Of a DNA stretch of 59,487 nucleotides, positions 8,162 to 17,393 are shown piece by piece. The position numbers were made by a program, and so were the translations under genes. The notes below the pieces were generated by a model. That model was not told where the DNA came from and did no database searches. It saw only the letters and a list, made by a program, of their open reading frames with translations. The stretch spans positions 1 through 59,487 of the forward strand of contig CAIYYX010000082.1 in assembly GCA_903930535.1 (NCBI GenBank). Direction: 5' to 3'. Origin of the DNA: an uncultured Sterolibacterium sp. (lineage in GTDB: Bacteria > Pseudomonadota > Gammaproteobacteria > Burkholderiales > Rhodocyclaceae). Every line of letters starts with the position of its first letter. The first letter of the stretch is position 1.

Positions 8162-9010
8162 ATGGAACCACCCGCACGACCCAATTCGCGACCCAGTCTG
8201 CTCGAGCGGCTTTCCGCTCTTCTGACGCGCGCCCCTGAAGACCGCGAGCAACTCCTCGAACTCCTGCACACCGCCTTCGAGCGCAGCCTGCTCGACGCCG
8301 ATGCGCTGTCCATCATCGAAGGCGCCCTGGCCGTGTCTGACATCCAGGTGCGTGAGATCATGGTGCCGCGCGCCCAGGTGGATGTCATCGATATCAACGA
8401 CACGCCGGAGAAGATCGCCGAGTTCGTCATCGACACCGCGCATTCGCGTTTCCCCGCCATCGGCGAGAACCGCGACGACGTCATCGGCATCCTGCTCGCC
8501 AAGGACCTGCTGCGCTACTTCGCAGGCAAGGAGTTCGATCTGCGCGACACCCTGCGTCCGGCGGTGTTCATTCCGGAGTCGAAGCGCTTGAATGTGCTGT
8601 TGCGTGAATTCCGCGTCTCACGCAACCACATGGCCATCGTCGTCGATGAATACGGCGGCGTCGCCGGCCTCGTGACCATCGAGGACGTTCTCGAGCAAAT
8701 CGTCGGCGACATCGAGGACGAGTATGACTTCGACGAGGATGCCGACAATATCGTGCTCGACAATTCCGGCCGCTATCGCGTCAAGGCCACCACGCAGATA
8801 GCGGATTTCAACTCGGCCTTCGGCAGTGATTTCTCCGACGAGGAATTCGATACCCTGGGCGGCCTGGTCATCCACCATCTGGGACGCCTGCCCAAGCGCG
8901 GTGAAACCGTGCAACTGGGCGGACTGCGCATCCAGGTGCTGCGCGCCGACAGCCGGCGCGTGCATACGCTGCTGGTCGATCCGCAGCACGCCATGCCTCT
9001 GGATGAATAG
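8162..9010 (+). CDS. corC: CorC/HlyC-type protein with CBS pair
   Basis: A 282-residue cytosolic protein. After an N-terminal segment with [37 protein letters not shown] come two CBS domains (about 70-185) and a C-terminal CorC_HlyC/transporter-associated domain (about 200-275). Proteins of this type lack membrane segments and are linked to Mg/Co efflux. In many proteobacteria corC stands between ybeY and lnt, as here. The lnt start lies within its last codons (overlap of 8 bases). Confidence 0.93.
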   Translation: MEPPARPNSRPSLLERLSALLTRAPEDREQLLELLHTAFERSLLDADALSIIEGALAVSDIQVREIMVPRAQVDVIDINDTPEKIAEFVIDTAHSRFPAIGENRDDVIGILLAKDLLRYFAGKEFDLRDTLRPAVFIPESKRLNVLLREFRVSRNHMAIVVDEYGGVAGLVTIEDVLEQIVGDIEDEYDFDEDADNIVLDNSGRYRVKATTQIADFNSAFGSDFSDEEFDTLGGLVIHHLGRLPKRGETVQLGGLRIQVLRADSRRVHTLLVDPQHAMPLDE

Positions 9011-10454
9011 CGGCATCGTTTTTCTCGCGGGCGCGCTGACCGTCTTCGGTTTCGCGCCCTTTCATCTCTTCCCTCTGCCGTTTTTCTCCCTGGCTCTGCT
9101 GTTCTTTCTCTGGCGGCGCCAGGCTACGGCTAAGGCCGCAGCCTGGCTGGGCTTTCTCTGGGGTCTGGGCTTCTTTCTGGCCGGCGTGTCCTGGGTCTAT
9201 GTCAGCATGCACGATTTCGGCGGCATGCCGGCAATCATCGCAGCCCTGGCGACCATACTCTTCTGCGCCTACCTTTCCCTCTATCCGGCGCTGGCCGGTT
9301 GGCTGTTTGCCCGCTTCAAGAGCGGGGCGCAGGGCATCGACGCACTGCTTCTTGCCGGTGTCTGGGCGCTCAGCGAGTGGCTGCGCGGTTGGCTATTCAC
9401 GGGCTTCCCCTGGCTTTCTCTGGGCTATTCGCAGACGCCGCAAAGTCCACTGGCCGGTTTTGCCGCGCTGCTGGGCGTCTATGGCGTTGGTTTTGTTTCG
9501 GCCTTGATCGCGGCATTGCTGGCCTCTCTCATCTTCTCACTGCGCAGGCATCTGGCAGTCATCATCGTCCTCCTGCTTGGCGGTCAACTCCTGCTGCGCA
9601 TGGAGTGGACACAGCCGACGGGCGCGCCGCTGACCGTGAGCCTCCTGCAGGGCAATATCGCGCAGAGCCTGAAATGGGAACCCAGCCGCCTGCCCCAGTC
9701 CCTGTCCACCTATGCGGCACTGGCGCGGGAACATCCGGCGCAGCTGACGATACTGCCTGAAACGGCCTTGCCCCTTTTCTTCGACCAACTGCCGCGCGAC
9801 TATGTGCAGCAAATGACGGCCAAGGGCGCGGCACTGGCCGGGATCGTCGTGAGGACGCCTGACGGCGGCTATGTCAATGCCGCCGTTGCGCTCGACCCGG
9901 CTGCGCAAAGCACTCCCTCGCCCCAGATCTATGCCAAGTCCCATCTCGTGCCTTTCGGCGAATATGTGCCGCCCGGCTTTTCCTGGTTTCTCTCCCTGAT
10001 GAAAATCCCCATGTCGGATTTTTCCGCCGGGGCGGCGAGGCAGGAACCGCTTCTCCTAGCCGGTCAGAGAGTAATGCCCAACATCTGCTACGAGGACTTG
10101 TTCGGCGAGGAAATCATCCGCGCCCTGCCTGCCGCCACACTCCTGGTGAATCTCTCCAACACCGCCTGGTTCGGAGACTCCCTGGCGCAGCCCCAGCATT
10201 TGCAGATTTCCCAGCTGCGCGCCCTGGAGACGGGGCGCTTCATGCTGCGTGCCACCAACACCGGCATGACCGCGGTGGTGCGCCCCGACGGCGTGGTCGC
10301 CGCCGCCCTGCCGGCATTTGCCGGCGATGCGCTGACGGTCGAGGTCAGGGGCTATGCCGGCATGACGCCTTATGCGCGCTGGGGCAACACGCTCGCCGTC
10401 CTGATCTCCGTCCTTTCAATCCTGCCGGCATTGCTTCGGAGACGTCGGCTGTAG
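9003..10454 (+). CDS. lnt: Apolipoprotein N-acyltransferase
   Basis: A 483-residue inner-membrane enzyme that adds the third acyl chain to lipoproteins. Several hydrophobic helices fill residues 1-185, followed by a nitrilase-like periplasmic domain with the triad E253 (ETALP), K312 (KSHLVPFGEY) and C362 (NICYED). A last helix ends the protein. ATG 9003 overlaps the corC stop; earlier starts in frame would lie deep inside corC. Its TAG stop (10452-10454) is the TAG of a GTAG-type REP element. Relevant clients in the window are the LptE and protease lipoproteins. Confidence 0.96.
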   Translation: MNSGIVFLAGALTVFGFAPFHLFPLPFFSLALLFFLWRRQATAKAAAWLGFLWGLGFFLAGVSWVYVSMHDFGGMPAIIAALATILFCAYLSLYPALAGWLFARFKSGAQGIDALLLAGVWALSEWLRGWLFTGFPWLSLGYSQTPQSPLAGFAALLGVYGVGFVSALIAALLASLIFSLRRHLAVIIVLLLGGQLLLRMEWTQPTGAPLTVSLLQGNIAQSLKWEPSRLPQSLSTYAALAREHPAQLTILPETALPLFFDQLPRDYVQQMTAKGAALAGIVVRTPDGGYVNAAVALDPAAQSTPSPQIYAKSHLVPFGEYVPPGFSWFLSLMKIPMSDFSAGAARQEPLLLAGQRVMPNICYEDLFGEEIIRALPAATLLVNLSNTAWFGDSLAQPQHLQISQLRALETGRFMLRATNTGMTAVVRPDGVVAAALPAFAGDALTVEVRGYAGMTPYARWGNTLAVLISVLSILPALLRRRRL

Positions 10455-10504
10455 GTCGGGCTTCAGCCCGACGACCAGGGCTGTCGGGCTGAAGCCCGAC
10501 CTAC
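10451..10504. repeat. Perfect inverted REP pair (REPIN)
   Basis: Two identical 22-bp arms in inverted orientation flank the 10-base centre GACCAGGGCT. Each arm starts GTAGGTCGGGCTTCAGCC and is itself a palindrome with a TTCA centre. The 5' GTAG tetranucleotide is the hallmark of REPs mobilised by RAYT (TnpA-REP) proteins. The left arm provides the lnt stop codon. The RNA could fold into either two small or one long hairpin and may act as a terminator or mRNA stabiliser for the lnt operon. Confidence 0.9.
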
Positions 10505-10606
10505 CCATCGCTGCCATCGCGACAGATTGGTATCAGGTGACGACCTTCGCCTCTGCTGCGCTCAAACCCTGTAAAATCGCGCTTTTGAAATAGTGCAGGG
10601 TTCTTC

Positions 10607-11566
10607 ATGAGCAGTTCACCGACCTTGGGTTCCGACGTCACGCCCGCAAGCGGGCATCAGTCTGCGCCGAAGCTTGGCCAGAGGCCAAGCTTTCAGGAGG
10701 TCATCCTCCGCCTCCAGAACTTCTGGGACAAGCAGGGCTGCGTCCTGCTTCAGCCCTATGACATCGAGGTTGGCGCCGGCACTTTCCACACCGCCACCTT
10801 CCTCCGCGCCATCGGCCCCGAGCCCTGGCGCGCCGCCTATGTCCAGCCATCGCGCCGGCCCAAGGACGGGCGCTACGGCGAGAACCCCAACCGCCTGCAG
10901 CACTACTACCAGTATCAGGTGGTGCTGAAGCCTTCGCCCGACAACATCCAGGAACTCTATCTGGACAGCCTGCGCGAACTTGGCATCGACACTTCCCTGC
11001 ACGACATCCGCTTCGTCGAGGACGACTGGGAGTCCCCGACCCTCGGCGCCTGGGGCCTGGGCTGGGAAGTCTGGCTGAACGGCATGGAGGTGACGCAGTT
11101 CACCTATTTCCAGGAAATCGGTTCGCTGGTCTGCCGTCCGGTGCTGGGCGAGATCACCTACGGCCTGGAGAGGCTGGCCATGTATCTCCAGGGTGTGGAG
11201 AACGTCTACGATCTGACCTGGGCGCCTGGCATCAGCTACGGCGACGTCTATCACCAGAACGAGGTCGAGCAATCGACCTACAACTTCGAGCATTCCGATG
11301 TCGACTGGCTGTTTTCCCAATTCACCAAGTACGAGTCCGAGGCCAAGCGCCTGATGGGCCTCTCCCTGCCCTTGCCGGGCTTCGAGATGGTGATGAAGTG
11401 CTCGCATACCTTCAACCTGCTCGATGCCCGTGGCGCCATCTCGGTTACCGAACGCGCCGCCTACATTGGCCGCGTGCGCGCGCTCTCGCGCGAAGTGGCG
11501 CAGGCCTACTATGCCTCGCGCGAAGCCCTCGGCTTCCCGATGTTAAAGCAGGGTGCCCCATCATGA
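10607..11566 (+). CDS. glyQ: Glycyl-tRNA synthetase alpha subunit
   Basis: A 319-residue class II aminoacyl-tRNA synthetase catalytic subunit of the bacterial alpha2beta2 enzyme. After a variable 25-residue N-terminal tail the protein has [24 protein letters not shown], then [21 protein letters not shown] and [32 protein letters not shown], all nearly invariant. The stop codon overlaps the start of glyS by four bases (ATGA). A TAAAAT hexamer at 10572-10577 could be its -10, but no convincing -35 accompanies it. Confidence 0.97.
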   Translation: MSSSPTLGSDVTPASGHQSAPKLGQRPSFQEVILRLQNFWDKQGCVLLQPYDIEVGAGTFHTATFLRAIGPEPWRAAYVQPSRRPKDGRYGENPNRLQHYYQYQVVLKPSPDNIQELYLDSLRELGIDTSLHDIRFVEDDWESPTLGAWGLGWEVWLNGMEVTQFTYFQEIGSLVCRPVLGEITYGLERLAMYLQGVENVYDLTWAPGISYGDVYHQNEVEQSTYNFEHSDVDWLFSQFTKYESEAKRLMGLSLPLPGFEMVMKCSHTFNLLDARGAISVTERAAYIGRVRALSREVAQAYYASREALGFPMLKQGAPS

Positions 11567-13668
11567 GCGCGACGCTGCTGATTGAGCTGCTCACCGAAGA
11601 GCTGCCGCCGAAATCCCTGGCCCGACTGGGCGATGTCTTCAAACATGAAGTCTTCAACGGTCTCCTGAAGCATCAGCTTTGCCTTTCTGCGCCGGAGAAA
11701 GTCTCCGGCTTTGCCACGCCCAGACGCCTCGCGGTCTTGCTCAGAGAGGTCGAGGAAGCCGCTGCCGACCGCTCCGTTGAAGAGAAAATCATGCCGGTTG
11801 CCGTTGCGCTCGACGCCGCCGGCAAACCCAGCGCAGCGCTCTTGAAGAAGCTGGAAGCCAAAGGCATTCCTGTTTCCGAAATACCCAGCTTCGTGAAGCG
11901 CATGGACGGCAAGTCGGAGACCTTCTTCTACGATGCGCGCGTCAAGGGCGCGAAGCTGGATGACGTTCTCGCGACAATCGTTCATGAGGCGCTGAAGAAG
12001 CTGCCGGTGGCCAAGATGATGCGCTGGGGTGACTCCGACCACCAGTTCGTGCGGCCTGTCCATGGCCTGGTCATGCTTCACGGTGAGCGCCTCGTGCCGG
12101 GCGAGGTGCTGGGCCTGAAAAGCGGCAGGCAGACGCGCGGCCATCGCTTCATGAGCAGCGGCGAAATCGAGATCGCCGGCGCGCAAACCTATGAGCGGCA
12201 ACTTGAGCAAGGCAACGTCATTGCCGACTTCGCGAAGCGCAGGGAAATCATACGCGGCCAGCTGAACGAGGCCGCAGGCTCGCTGCAATGGCTGCAGGAC
12301 GAGGCTCTTCTCGACGAGGTCACCGCCTTGGTGGAACTTCCGGCGGTCTATGAGGCGGGCTTCGATGAGGAGTATCTCGCCGTGCCGCAGGAATGCCTGA
12401 TCCTGACCATGAAGGCAAACCAGAAATATTTCCCGCTGTTCGAGAGCGGCAAACTCACAAACCGTTTCCTCGTCGTCTCCAACATGAAGGTGACCGACCC
12501 GGTGCACATCATCACCGGCAATGCCCGAGTGGTGCGGCCGCGCCTGGCCGACGCAAAGTTCTTCTATGACCAGGATCGCAAGAAGTCACTGGCCGACCGG
12601 ATACCGGGGCTGGCGAAAGTCGTCTATCACAACAAGCTTGGCAGCCAGGGCGAGCGCGCGCAGCGGGTTGCCGCCATCGCCAGCGCCATCGGCGCGCTGC
12701 TGGGCGGCGAAGAACTGGCGCACCAGGCCGACCAGGCCGCTTTGCTGGCCAAGGCGGACCTCCTCACCGACATGGTGGGCGAGTTCCCCGAACTGCAGGG
12801 CATCATGGGCCGCTACTATGCGCTGCACGATGGCCTGCCGGCGGCGATTGCAGATGCCATCGAGGATCATTACAAGCCGCGCTTCGCCGGCGACAGCCTG
12901 CCTCGGGGCCGCATCGGTGTAGTTGCCGCATTGGCCGACAAGCTGGAAACCCTGGTCGGTCTGTTCGGCATCGGCCAGATACCGACCGGCGACAAAGACC
13001 CTTTTGCCTTGCGGCGTCACGCCCTGGGCATCATTCGCATGCTCGCCGAGCACCAGCTAGCGCTTGATCTGGATCGATTGATATTGCTTGCATCAAACAT
13101 CGTGTTGCCAGTGATTCGCGATTCTGCCGATGACCGACTCGCATTCGGCCTTAACATGAAGCTGCTATCCGACTTTATCTACGAGCGCCTTGCCGGAAGC
13201 CTGCGCGAGCAGGGCTATTCGGCGCAGGAAGTGGATGCCGTGGTCAGCCTGCGCCCACAACGCCTCGGTGACATTCCCAAGCGGCTGGCGGCAGTGCGCG
13301 CCTTCGCCGAACTACCCGAGGCGCAGGCGCTGGCCGCCGCCAACAAGCGCGTCGGCAATATTCTGAAGAAGGTCGAGGGCAGTGTGGCCGCGAAGATCGA
13401 TGCAGCCTTGCTCAAGGAGTCTGCCGAGATCGCATTGAACGCCGCTCTGGCCGGGGTCAAAGCACCGGCCGACGCGACCTTCGCTGCGGGCGACTATACT
13501 GCTTCGCTGCAGGCGCTGGCCGCACTCAAGGGTCCGGTGGACAACTTCTTCAACGAGGTGATGGTTAATGTTGAAGATCCAGTGCTGCGGGCCAACCGCC
13601 TCGGCCTGCTGGCGACATTGCACCAGGCGATGAACCGTGTCGCCGATCTCTCGCGCCTGGTTGCCTGA
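11563..13668 (+). CDS. glyS: Glycyl-tRNA synthetase beta subunit
   Basis: A 701-residue beta subunit of glycyl-tRNA synthetase, which contributes tRNA recognition. It begins [18 protein letters not shown], the standard N terminus, and has [11 protein letters not shown]-like ([14 protein letters not shown]) and [12 protein letters not shown] segments and a C-terminal DALR-like anticodon-binding region with [11 protein letters not shown]. The start is ATG 11563 in the ATGA overlap with glyQ; an in-frame ATG at 11398 lies inside glyQ and is rejected. gmhB begins 2 bases after its stop. Confidence 0.97.
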   Translation: MSATLLIELLTEELPPKSLARLGDVFKHEVFNGLLKHQLCLSAPEKVSGFATPRRLAVLLREVEEAAADRSVEEKIMPVAVALDAAGKPSAALLKKLEAKGIPVSEIPSFVKRMDGKSETFFYDARVKGAKLDDVLATIVHEALKKLPVAKMMRWGDSDHQFVRPVHGLVMLHGERLVPGEVLGLKSGRQTRGHRFMSSGEIEIAGAQTYERQLEQGNVIADFAKRREIIRGQLNEAAGSLQWLQDEALLDEVTALVELPAVYEAGFDEEYLAVPQECLILTMKANQKYFPLFESGKLTNRFLVVSNMKVTDPVHIITGNARVVRPRLADAKFFYDQDRKKSLADRIPGLAKVVYHNKLGSQGERAQRVAAIASAIGALLGGEELAHQADQAALLAKADLLTDMVGEFPELQGIMGRYYALHDGLPAAIADAIEDHYKPRFAGDSLPRGRIGVVAALADKLETLVGLFGIGQIPTGDKDPFALRRHALGIIRMLAEHQLALDLDRLILLASNIVLPVIRDSADDRLAFGLNMKLLSDFIYERLAGSLREQGYSAQEVDAVVSLRPQRLGDIPKRLAAVRAFAELPEAQALAAANKRVGNILKKVEGSVAAKIDAALLKESAEIALNAALAGVKAPADATFAAGDYTASLQALAALKGPVDNFFNEVMVNVEDPVLRANRLGLLATLHQAMNRVADLSRLVA

Positions 13669-13670
13669 GC

Positions 13671-14222
13671 ATGAAACTCATCGTCCTCGATCGCGACGGT
13701 GTCATCAACCACGACTCCGATCAGTTCATCAAGTCGCCTGAGGAGTGGCGGCCGATACGCGGCAGCCTGGAGGCCATCGCCAGGCTCAACCAGTGGGGCT
13801 ACCGCGTCGTCGTCGCCACCAACCAGTCCGGGGTCGGCCGTGGGCTGTTCGATATGGATACCCTGAACGCCATCCACGAGAGAATGCAAAAAACCCTGGC
13901 CCATGCCGGCGGACGCATAGACTCTGTGTTCTTCTGCACTCATATCGACGGCGACCAGTGCGATTGCCGCAAGCCCAAACCGGGCATGCTGACCGAGATC
14001 TCCCTGCGCTACAACATTTCGCTCTCCGGGGTGCCGGTGGTGGGCGACAGCTTGCGCGATCTCCAGGCTGCCGTGGCGGTCGGCGCGCAACCCGTGCTGG
14101 TGATGACGGGCAAGGGGGCGATGACCGCGGAGGATCCGGCGCTGCCGTTGGACACCTTGATATTCCCAGATCTTTCCGCAGTGGTCGCGCATCTCACGAC
14201 GCAGGAACACGCCCCGCGATGA
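13671..14222 (+). CDS. gmhB: D-glycero-D-manno-heptose 1,7-bisphosphate 7-phosphatase
   Basis: A 183-residue HAD-type phosphatase of the ADP-heptose pathway for LPS inner core. Motif I is LDRDGVIN near residues 5-12, motif II VATNQSG, and a zinc-binding loop C-x-H-x5-C-x-C (CTHIDGDQCDC) distinguishes GmhB from other HAD enzymes. Motif IV is VGDSLRDLQAA. It overlaps the plsC-like start by 4 bases, a gene order known from other Rhodocyclales-like genomes. Confidence 0.93.
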   Translation: MKLIVLDRDGVINHDSDQFIKSPEEWRPIRGSLEAIARLNQWGYRVVVATNQSGVGRGLFDMDTLNAIHERMQKTLAHAGGRIDSVFFCTHIDGDQCDCRKPKPGMLTEISLRYNISLSGVPVVGDSLRDLQAAVAVGAQPVLVMTGKGAMTAEDPALPLDTLIFPDLSAVVAHLTTQEHAPR

Positions 14223-14977
14223 ACGTTCTGCGCTCGATTCTGTACATGCTGCTGCTTTTCATCGTGACGCCGCCCTATGCCTTGCTGATGATTTTCTGCT
14301 TTCCCCTGCCGCATCGCGCCCGCCGCTATACCGCCGTACCCTGGGTGTTCATGACCATCTGGCTGATCAAGCATGTGCTGGGCATCGACTACCGGGTGAT
14401 AGGGCGCGAGAACATTCCCAACCGTCCCGTGGTCATCCTCTCCAAGCACCAGTCGGCCTGGGAGACGGTGGTGCTGCAGCAGGTCTTCCCGCTGGCGCTG
14501 TTCGTCTGGAAGCGCGAACTGAAATGGCAATTGCCCTTCTTCGGCTGGGCGCTGGCGGTGATCCCGATGATTTCCATCAATCGCGGCGCCGGCAAGAACG
14601 CCCTCAAACAGCTTGTGGACCAGGGCAGGCTGAGGCTGTCGCAAGGCTATCCTGTGATTATTTTCCCCGAAGGCACGCGCGTAGCACCCGGACATCATCG
14701 CCGCTACAAGATAGGCGGCGCCCTTCTGGGCGTGGAAGCCGGCGCGCCGGTGCTGCCGCTGGCGCACAATGCCGGCGAGTTCTGGGGGCGTAACGCCTTC
14801 TTCAAGAGCCCGGGGACGATCACCGTCAGCATCGGGCCGGCCATTGACCCGACCGGGCTTTCCGCAGAAGAGGTAAACTCCCGCGCTGAAGTCTGGATGG
14901 AAGCAGAGATGGCACGCATCAGCCCGCAACTCTATCGCCATGAAAGCACGCAGCCCGCAGACCAGCCTGCGGCTTGA
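14219..14977 (+). CDS. plsC: 1-acylglycerol-3-phosphate O-acyltransferase (PlsC family)
   Basis: A 252-residue membrane acyltransferase. A hydrophobic N terminus (about 5-30) precedes the catalytic H-x4-E block (KHQSAWE), the glycerophosphate-binding block VIIFPEGTR and the VLPLAHNAGE segment. It transfers an acyl chain to lysophosphatidate in phospholipid synthesis; some paralogues act on other lysolipids. ATG 14219 overlaps the gmhB stop. The next gene starts 38 bases before its end. Confidence 0.92.
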   Translation: MNVLRSILYMLLLFIVTPPYALLMIFCFPLPHRARRYTAVPWVFMTIWLIKHVLGIDYRVIGRENIPNRPVVILSKHQSAWETVVLQQVFPLALFVWKRELKWQLPFFGWALAVIPMISINRGAGKNALKQLVDQGRLRLSQGYPVIIFPEGTRVAPGHHRRYKIGGALLGVEAGAPVLPLAHNAGEFWGRNAFFKSPGTITVSIGPAIDPTGLSAEEVNSRAEVWMEAEMARISPQLYRHESTQPADQPAA

Positions 14978-15398
14978 CGCCGCGCCGCCCTCCGTGCGCT
15001 GGCATGACGGCGCGCGGCTGGCTTTCTTGGGCGGCGAACTCGTGCTGAAATTGGTGACAGACCGCAAGGCCGCCATACGCGAGGGAGAATTATTGCATCT
15101 GCCCCTGCCCCCGGCGGCAAGCGCACGCCAGATCCAGGACGGCGTCGAGTCCTGGCTGCGTCAGGAAGCGGCGCAGGTCATCGACGCCTGCATCGGGCGC
15201 CAGTCGGCTGGCGGCGTGCGCTGGGCATTTTCCTTCGCCGCGAAGGGCGGCTGGGCGCACAACCATGCCGATGGCTCGTTGCGCTTCAACTGGCGCCTGA
15301 TCGAGCAGCCGGCGCAGGTGATTGAAGCCGTGGTCGGGCGCGCCATTTCCTCGCTGCCGCAGCCGGCAGTGACGAACGATCTCTGGGCGCTGGCATGA
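14940..15398 (+). CDS. Degenerate YgjP-like protein lacking the zinc site (pseudoenzyme)
   Basis: A 152-residue protein that aligns with the YgjP-like gene directly downstream. Its C-terminal part LRFNWRLIEQPAQVIEAVVG matches LNWRLIHLPLPLVDYVVA of the neighbour. Where the active paralogue has H212, E213 and H216 (HELSH), this protein has R134, A135 and S138, and the third histidine is also lost. The reading frame is open and overlaps both neighbours (38 bases with plsC, 4 bases with ygjP), so it is likely translated. No signal peptide or membrane segment is seen. A regulatory or scaffolding role, or recent neutral decay, are both possible. Confidence 0.75.
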   Translation: MKARSPQTSLRLDAAPPSVRWHDGARLAFLGGELVLKLVTDRKAAIREGELLHLPLPPAASARQIQDGVESWLRQEAAQVIDACIGRQSAGGVRWAFSFAAKGGWAHNHADGSLRFNWRLIEQPAQVIEAVVGRAISSLPQPAVTNDLWALA

Positions 15399-16159
15399 TG
15401 TTTTTCGATCAGTTGTCCCTGTTCCGCTCCCCCAAGGTCACGGTCGACACGCCTCCTCATCCTGCCAAGCAGCGTCATGTTCTGCTGGGCAGCCACATCG
15501 TTTCCTACACCCTGAAGCAGGGCAGCCGCAGGCGGCTTGCCATGACCATAGACGAGCGGGGTCTGACCATAGGGGCGCCGCTGCGCATCACCCTGGCCGA
15601 GATCAATGCCTTCGTCGCCGGCCACGCCGCCTGGGTGCTGAAGAAACTCGACGAATATGCGGGCAGCCATGGCAGGCGCCATCTCGCCGTGCGTGACGGC
15701 GCCTGCCTGCCGCTCCTGGGGGCGGAGATTTCGGTGCGTATCGTTGCAGGCTCAAACCGCGTGCGCTGGGATGGCGCCGACCTGGTGCTGGAGGCGCGTC
15801 CCGACGCCGACTGCGACGCCCTGGCAAGGCGCGCCCTGCAAAGGCGCGCGGCCACTCTGTTCGCCGAGAGGTTGATGCATTACGCGGAGAAAATGGGGCG
15901 GCCGGCGCCGCGACTCTCGCTCTCCAGCGCGCGCACGCGCTGGGGAAGTTGCAGCGAGAAGAGCGGCATCCGTCTCAACTGGCGCCTGATTCATCTGCCT
16001 CTGCCGCTCGTCGATTACGTGGTCGCCCATGAACTGTCGCATCTCGTGGAAATGAACCATAGTCCGAGATTCTGGGCCGCCGTGGCAGCCATCTATCCTG
16101 ACTGGCGCGCGGCGCGACGCGAACTCAAGCTGCGCGCGACGGACATCCCGATCTTTTGA
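15395..16159 (+). CDS. YgjP-like zinc metallopeptidase (DUF45/M48-like)
   Basis: A 254-residue cytosolic protein of the YgjP/DUF45 family of putative zinc-dependent proteases. The HExxH motif is HELSH at 212-216, with a third ligand H222 in MNHSPRFW. TRWGSCSEKSGIRLNWRLI is the family's conserved strand. The N-terminal half has the usual SRRRLAMTID-type segment. ATG 15395 overlaps the preceding stop (ATGA); a second ATG follows immediately at 15398. It is paired with a paralogue that has lost the zinc ligands. Confidence 0.9.
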   Translation: MMFFDQLSLFRSPKVTVDTPPHPAKQRHVLLGSHIVSYTLKQGSRRRLAMTIDERGLTIGAPLRITLAEINAFVAGHAAWVLKKLDEYAGSHGRRHLAVRDGACLPLLGAEISVRIVAGSNRVRWDGADLVLEARPDADCDALARRALQRRAATLFAERLMHYAEKMGRPAPRLSLSSARTRWGSCSEKSGIRLNWRLIHLPLPLVDYVVAHELSHLVEMNHSPRFWAAVAAIYPDWRAARRELKLRATDIPIF

Positions 16160-16165
16160 GGAACA

Positions 16166-16558
16166 ATGATGAGAATTTTGCATACCATGGTGCGCGTCGG
16201 CGATCTCGACAAGTCTCTCGCCTTCTACCAGGAGGTGCTGGGCATGAGGCTTCTGCGCCGCAAGGATTTCCCGGAGGGGAAATTCACCCTGGCCTTCCTG
16301 GGTTACCAGGAGGAGAGCGAGGGCGCAGCGCTGGAGCTGACTTACAATTGGGGGGTCGAAAAATACGAGATCGGCACGGGCTACGGCCATATCGCGCTGG
16401 AGGTCGATGATGCCTATGCTGCCTGCGCAGACATCAAGAAACGCGGCGGCAAGGTGACCCGCGAGGCGGGTCCGATGAAGCATGGCAGCAGGGTGATCGC
16501 CTTCGTCGAGGATCCCGATGGCTACAAGATCGAACTGATCCAGACTGGAGCCGCTTAA
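16166..16558 (+). CDS. gloA: Lactoylglutathione lyase (glyoxalase I)
   Basis: A 130-residue VOC-fold enzyme converting the methylglyoxal-glutathione hemithioacetal to S-lactoylglutathione. It has the two-module pattern: [24 protein letters not shown] (metal His near residue 6), LELTYNWG (metal Glu), [11 protein letters not shown] (second His) and [14 protein letters not shown] (second Glu). Length matches bacterial GloA. It follows ygjP by 6 bases, apparently the last gene of the glyQ operon. Confidence 0.95.
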   Translation: MMRILHTMVRVGDLDKSLAFYQEVLGMRLLRRKDFPEGKFTLAFLGYQEESEGAALELTYNWGVEKYEIGTGYGHIALEVDDAYAACADIKKRGGKVTREAGPMKHGSRVIAFVEDPDGYKIELIQTGAA

Positions 16559-16579
16559 CAGCGGCCGGTCAGTGCGGGG

Positions 16580-16738
16580 TCAAGTCTGCGCGGTTTCGTC
16601 AGAAGGCTGGGGCTGGTCAGGATTTTCAGCGGCTGGGGTCTCGCTCTTTTCCAGTTTGCGCAGCTTTTTTTCCTCTTTCTTTTTCTTCTTTTCTAGCTCT
16701 TTCTGGCGCTTCTCGAATTGAAAATTAGGTTTTGCCAA
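16580..16738 (-). CDS. Small lysine-rich protein, TTG start
   Basis: A 52-residue, highly charged protein starting MAKPNFQFEKRQKELEKKKK if the TTG is read as Met, with a KKKKKEEKKLRKLE helix and an acidic, proline-rich tail. The start is decided by AAGGAGG (complement of 16744-16750) five bases before TTG 16736-16738; a longer frame from ATG 16795 has no ribosome site. Similar small basic proteins occur in related bacteria, without known function as far as I recall. It converges with gloA. Confidence 0.65.
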   Translation of the reverse strand: MAKPNFQFEKRQKELEKKKKKEEKKLRKLEKSETPAAENPDQPQPSDETAQT

Positions 16739-16907
16739 CTTGGCCTCCTTGAGCGGGCTTGATGGGTAATCAAGGCGGACAATGAAGCCGGCCAAGACGA
16801 CGATAAGCTATTGTACTACCGAAATGAAATGCCCGGATTCCGGGCCCGCTGCTGGCTAGTACCTCGCTTCGCGGCACAAGAGCCTTGGGCGGCTTTTTCG
16901 CTACGGG

Positions 16908-17057
16908 CTAGGGGATGTCTGAATAAGTCCGTCATCTTGCATGGCTCTCAGATTGCTTCGCTTTCGACCCTGTCATTGCCACGGCCCTGCGTTCCTCGCA
17001 ATGACAGAAGCGCGGCAGAGGCAATGGCGAAGTTGTATTCGATCAGCGGTTCCCTAG
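16908..17057. repeat. MITE-like element, copy 2 (reverse orientation, 150 bp)
   Basis: Ends are CTAGGGGA (16908) and TTCCCTAG (17050-17057). Read on the minus strand it begins CTAGGGAACCGCTGATCGAA, like copies 1 and 3, contains a GTCATTGCGAGG...CAATGAC hairpin, and ends GACGGACTTATTCAGACATC before the CTAG terminus. It is the longest copy, has no coding capacity, and occupies most of the 16796-17105 spacer. Confidence 0.75.
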
Positions 17058-17062
17058 ATCAC

Positions 17063-17098
17063 GTAGTTGCCGCAGGCAACCCAGGCCTCTTGCGCCTG
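17063..17098 (+). repeat. GTAG-type REP with double hairpin, copy 1
   Basis: Starts GTAGTTGCCGCAGGCAACCC; the first 23 bases are identical to those at 39701. Hairpin 1 is GTTGCC/GGCAAC; hairpin 2 is CAGGC/GCCTG (17082-17098). It may also act as a terminator between opposing transcripts. Confidence 0.75.
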
Positions 17099-17105
17099 TG
17101 AGGCG

Positions 17106-17387
17106 CTAGATCAGTTTCGGCGCCATCAGGACGGCATCAGCGCGCAGCCTCGCGATGGCGTTTTTCGCGCTCTTGGTGGCGCCGACCTCCTCGGCGTGCG
17201 CCAGGAAGCGATCCAGGACCTTCTCCAGGGGGTAATCATATTCCTGCCAGCCCTCGATGAATTCCTTGTCCGAGAGATGCTGCAGCTTCAGCCTGCCGGC
17301 GGAATGCAGGACGATGGCCACGCCTGCGGATTCGCGGCGCAAGGCGATGGCGACGTGGCGGTTGCGGTCGATCAGGACGGATGCCAT
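17106..17387 (-). CDS. Hypothetical protein
   Basis: A 93-residue soluble protein starting MASVLIDRNRHVAIALRRES, with a likely beta-rich N-terminal half and a helical C-terminal half (EYDYPLEKVLDRFLAHAEEVG). I do not recognise the family. ATG 17387 is chosen; a TTG at 17393, directly after the upstream gene's stop, would add two residues. It follows the 72-residue gene at 17394-17612 without a real gap, so the two form a tight pair. Composition is in line with the neighbours. Confidence 0.55.
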   Translation of the reverse strand: MASVLIDRNRHVAIALRRESAGVAIVLHSAGRLKLQHLSDKEFIEGWQEYDYPLEKVLDRFLAHAEEVGATKSAKNAIARLRADAVLMAPKLI

Positions 17388-17393
17388 ATTCAA

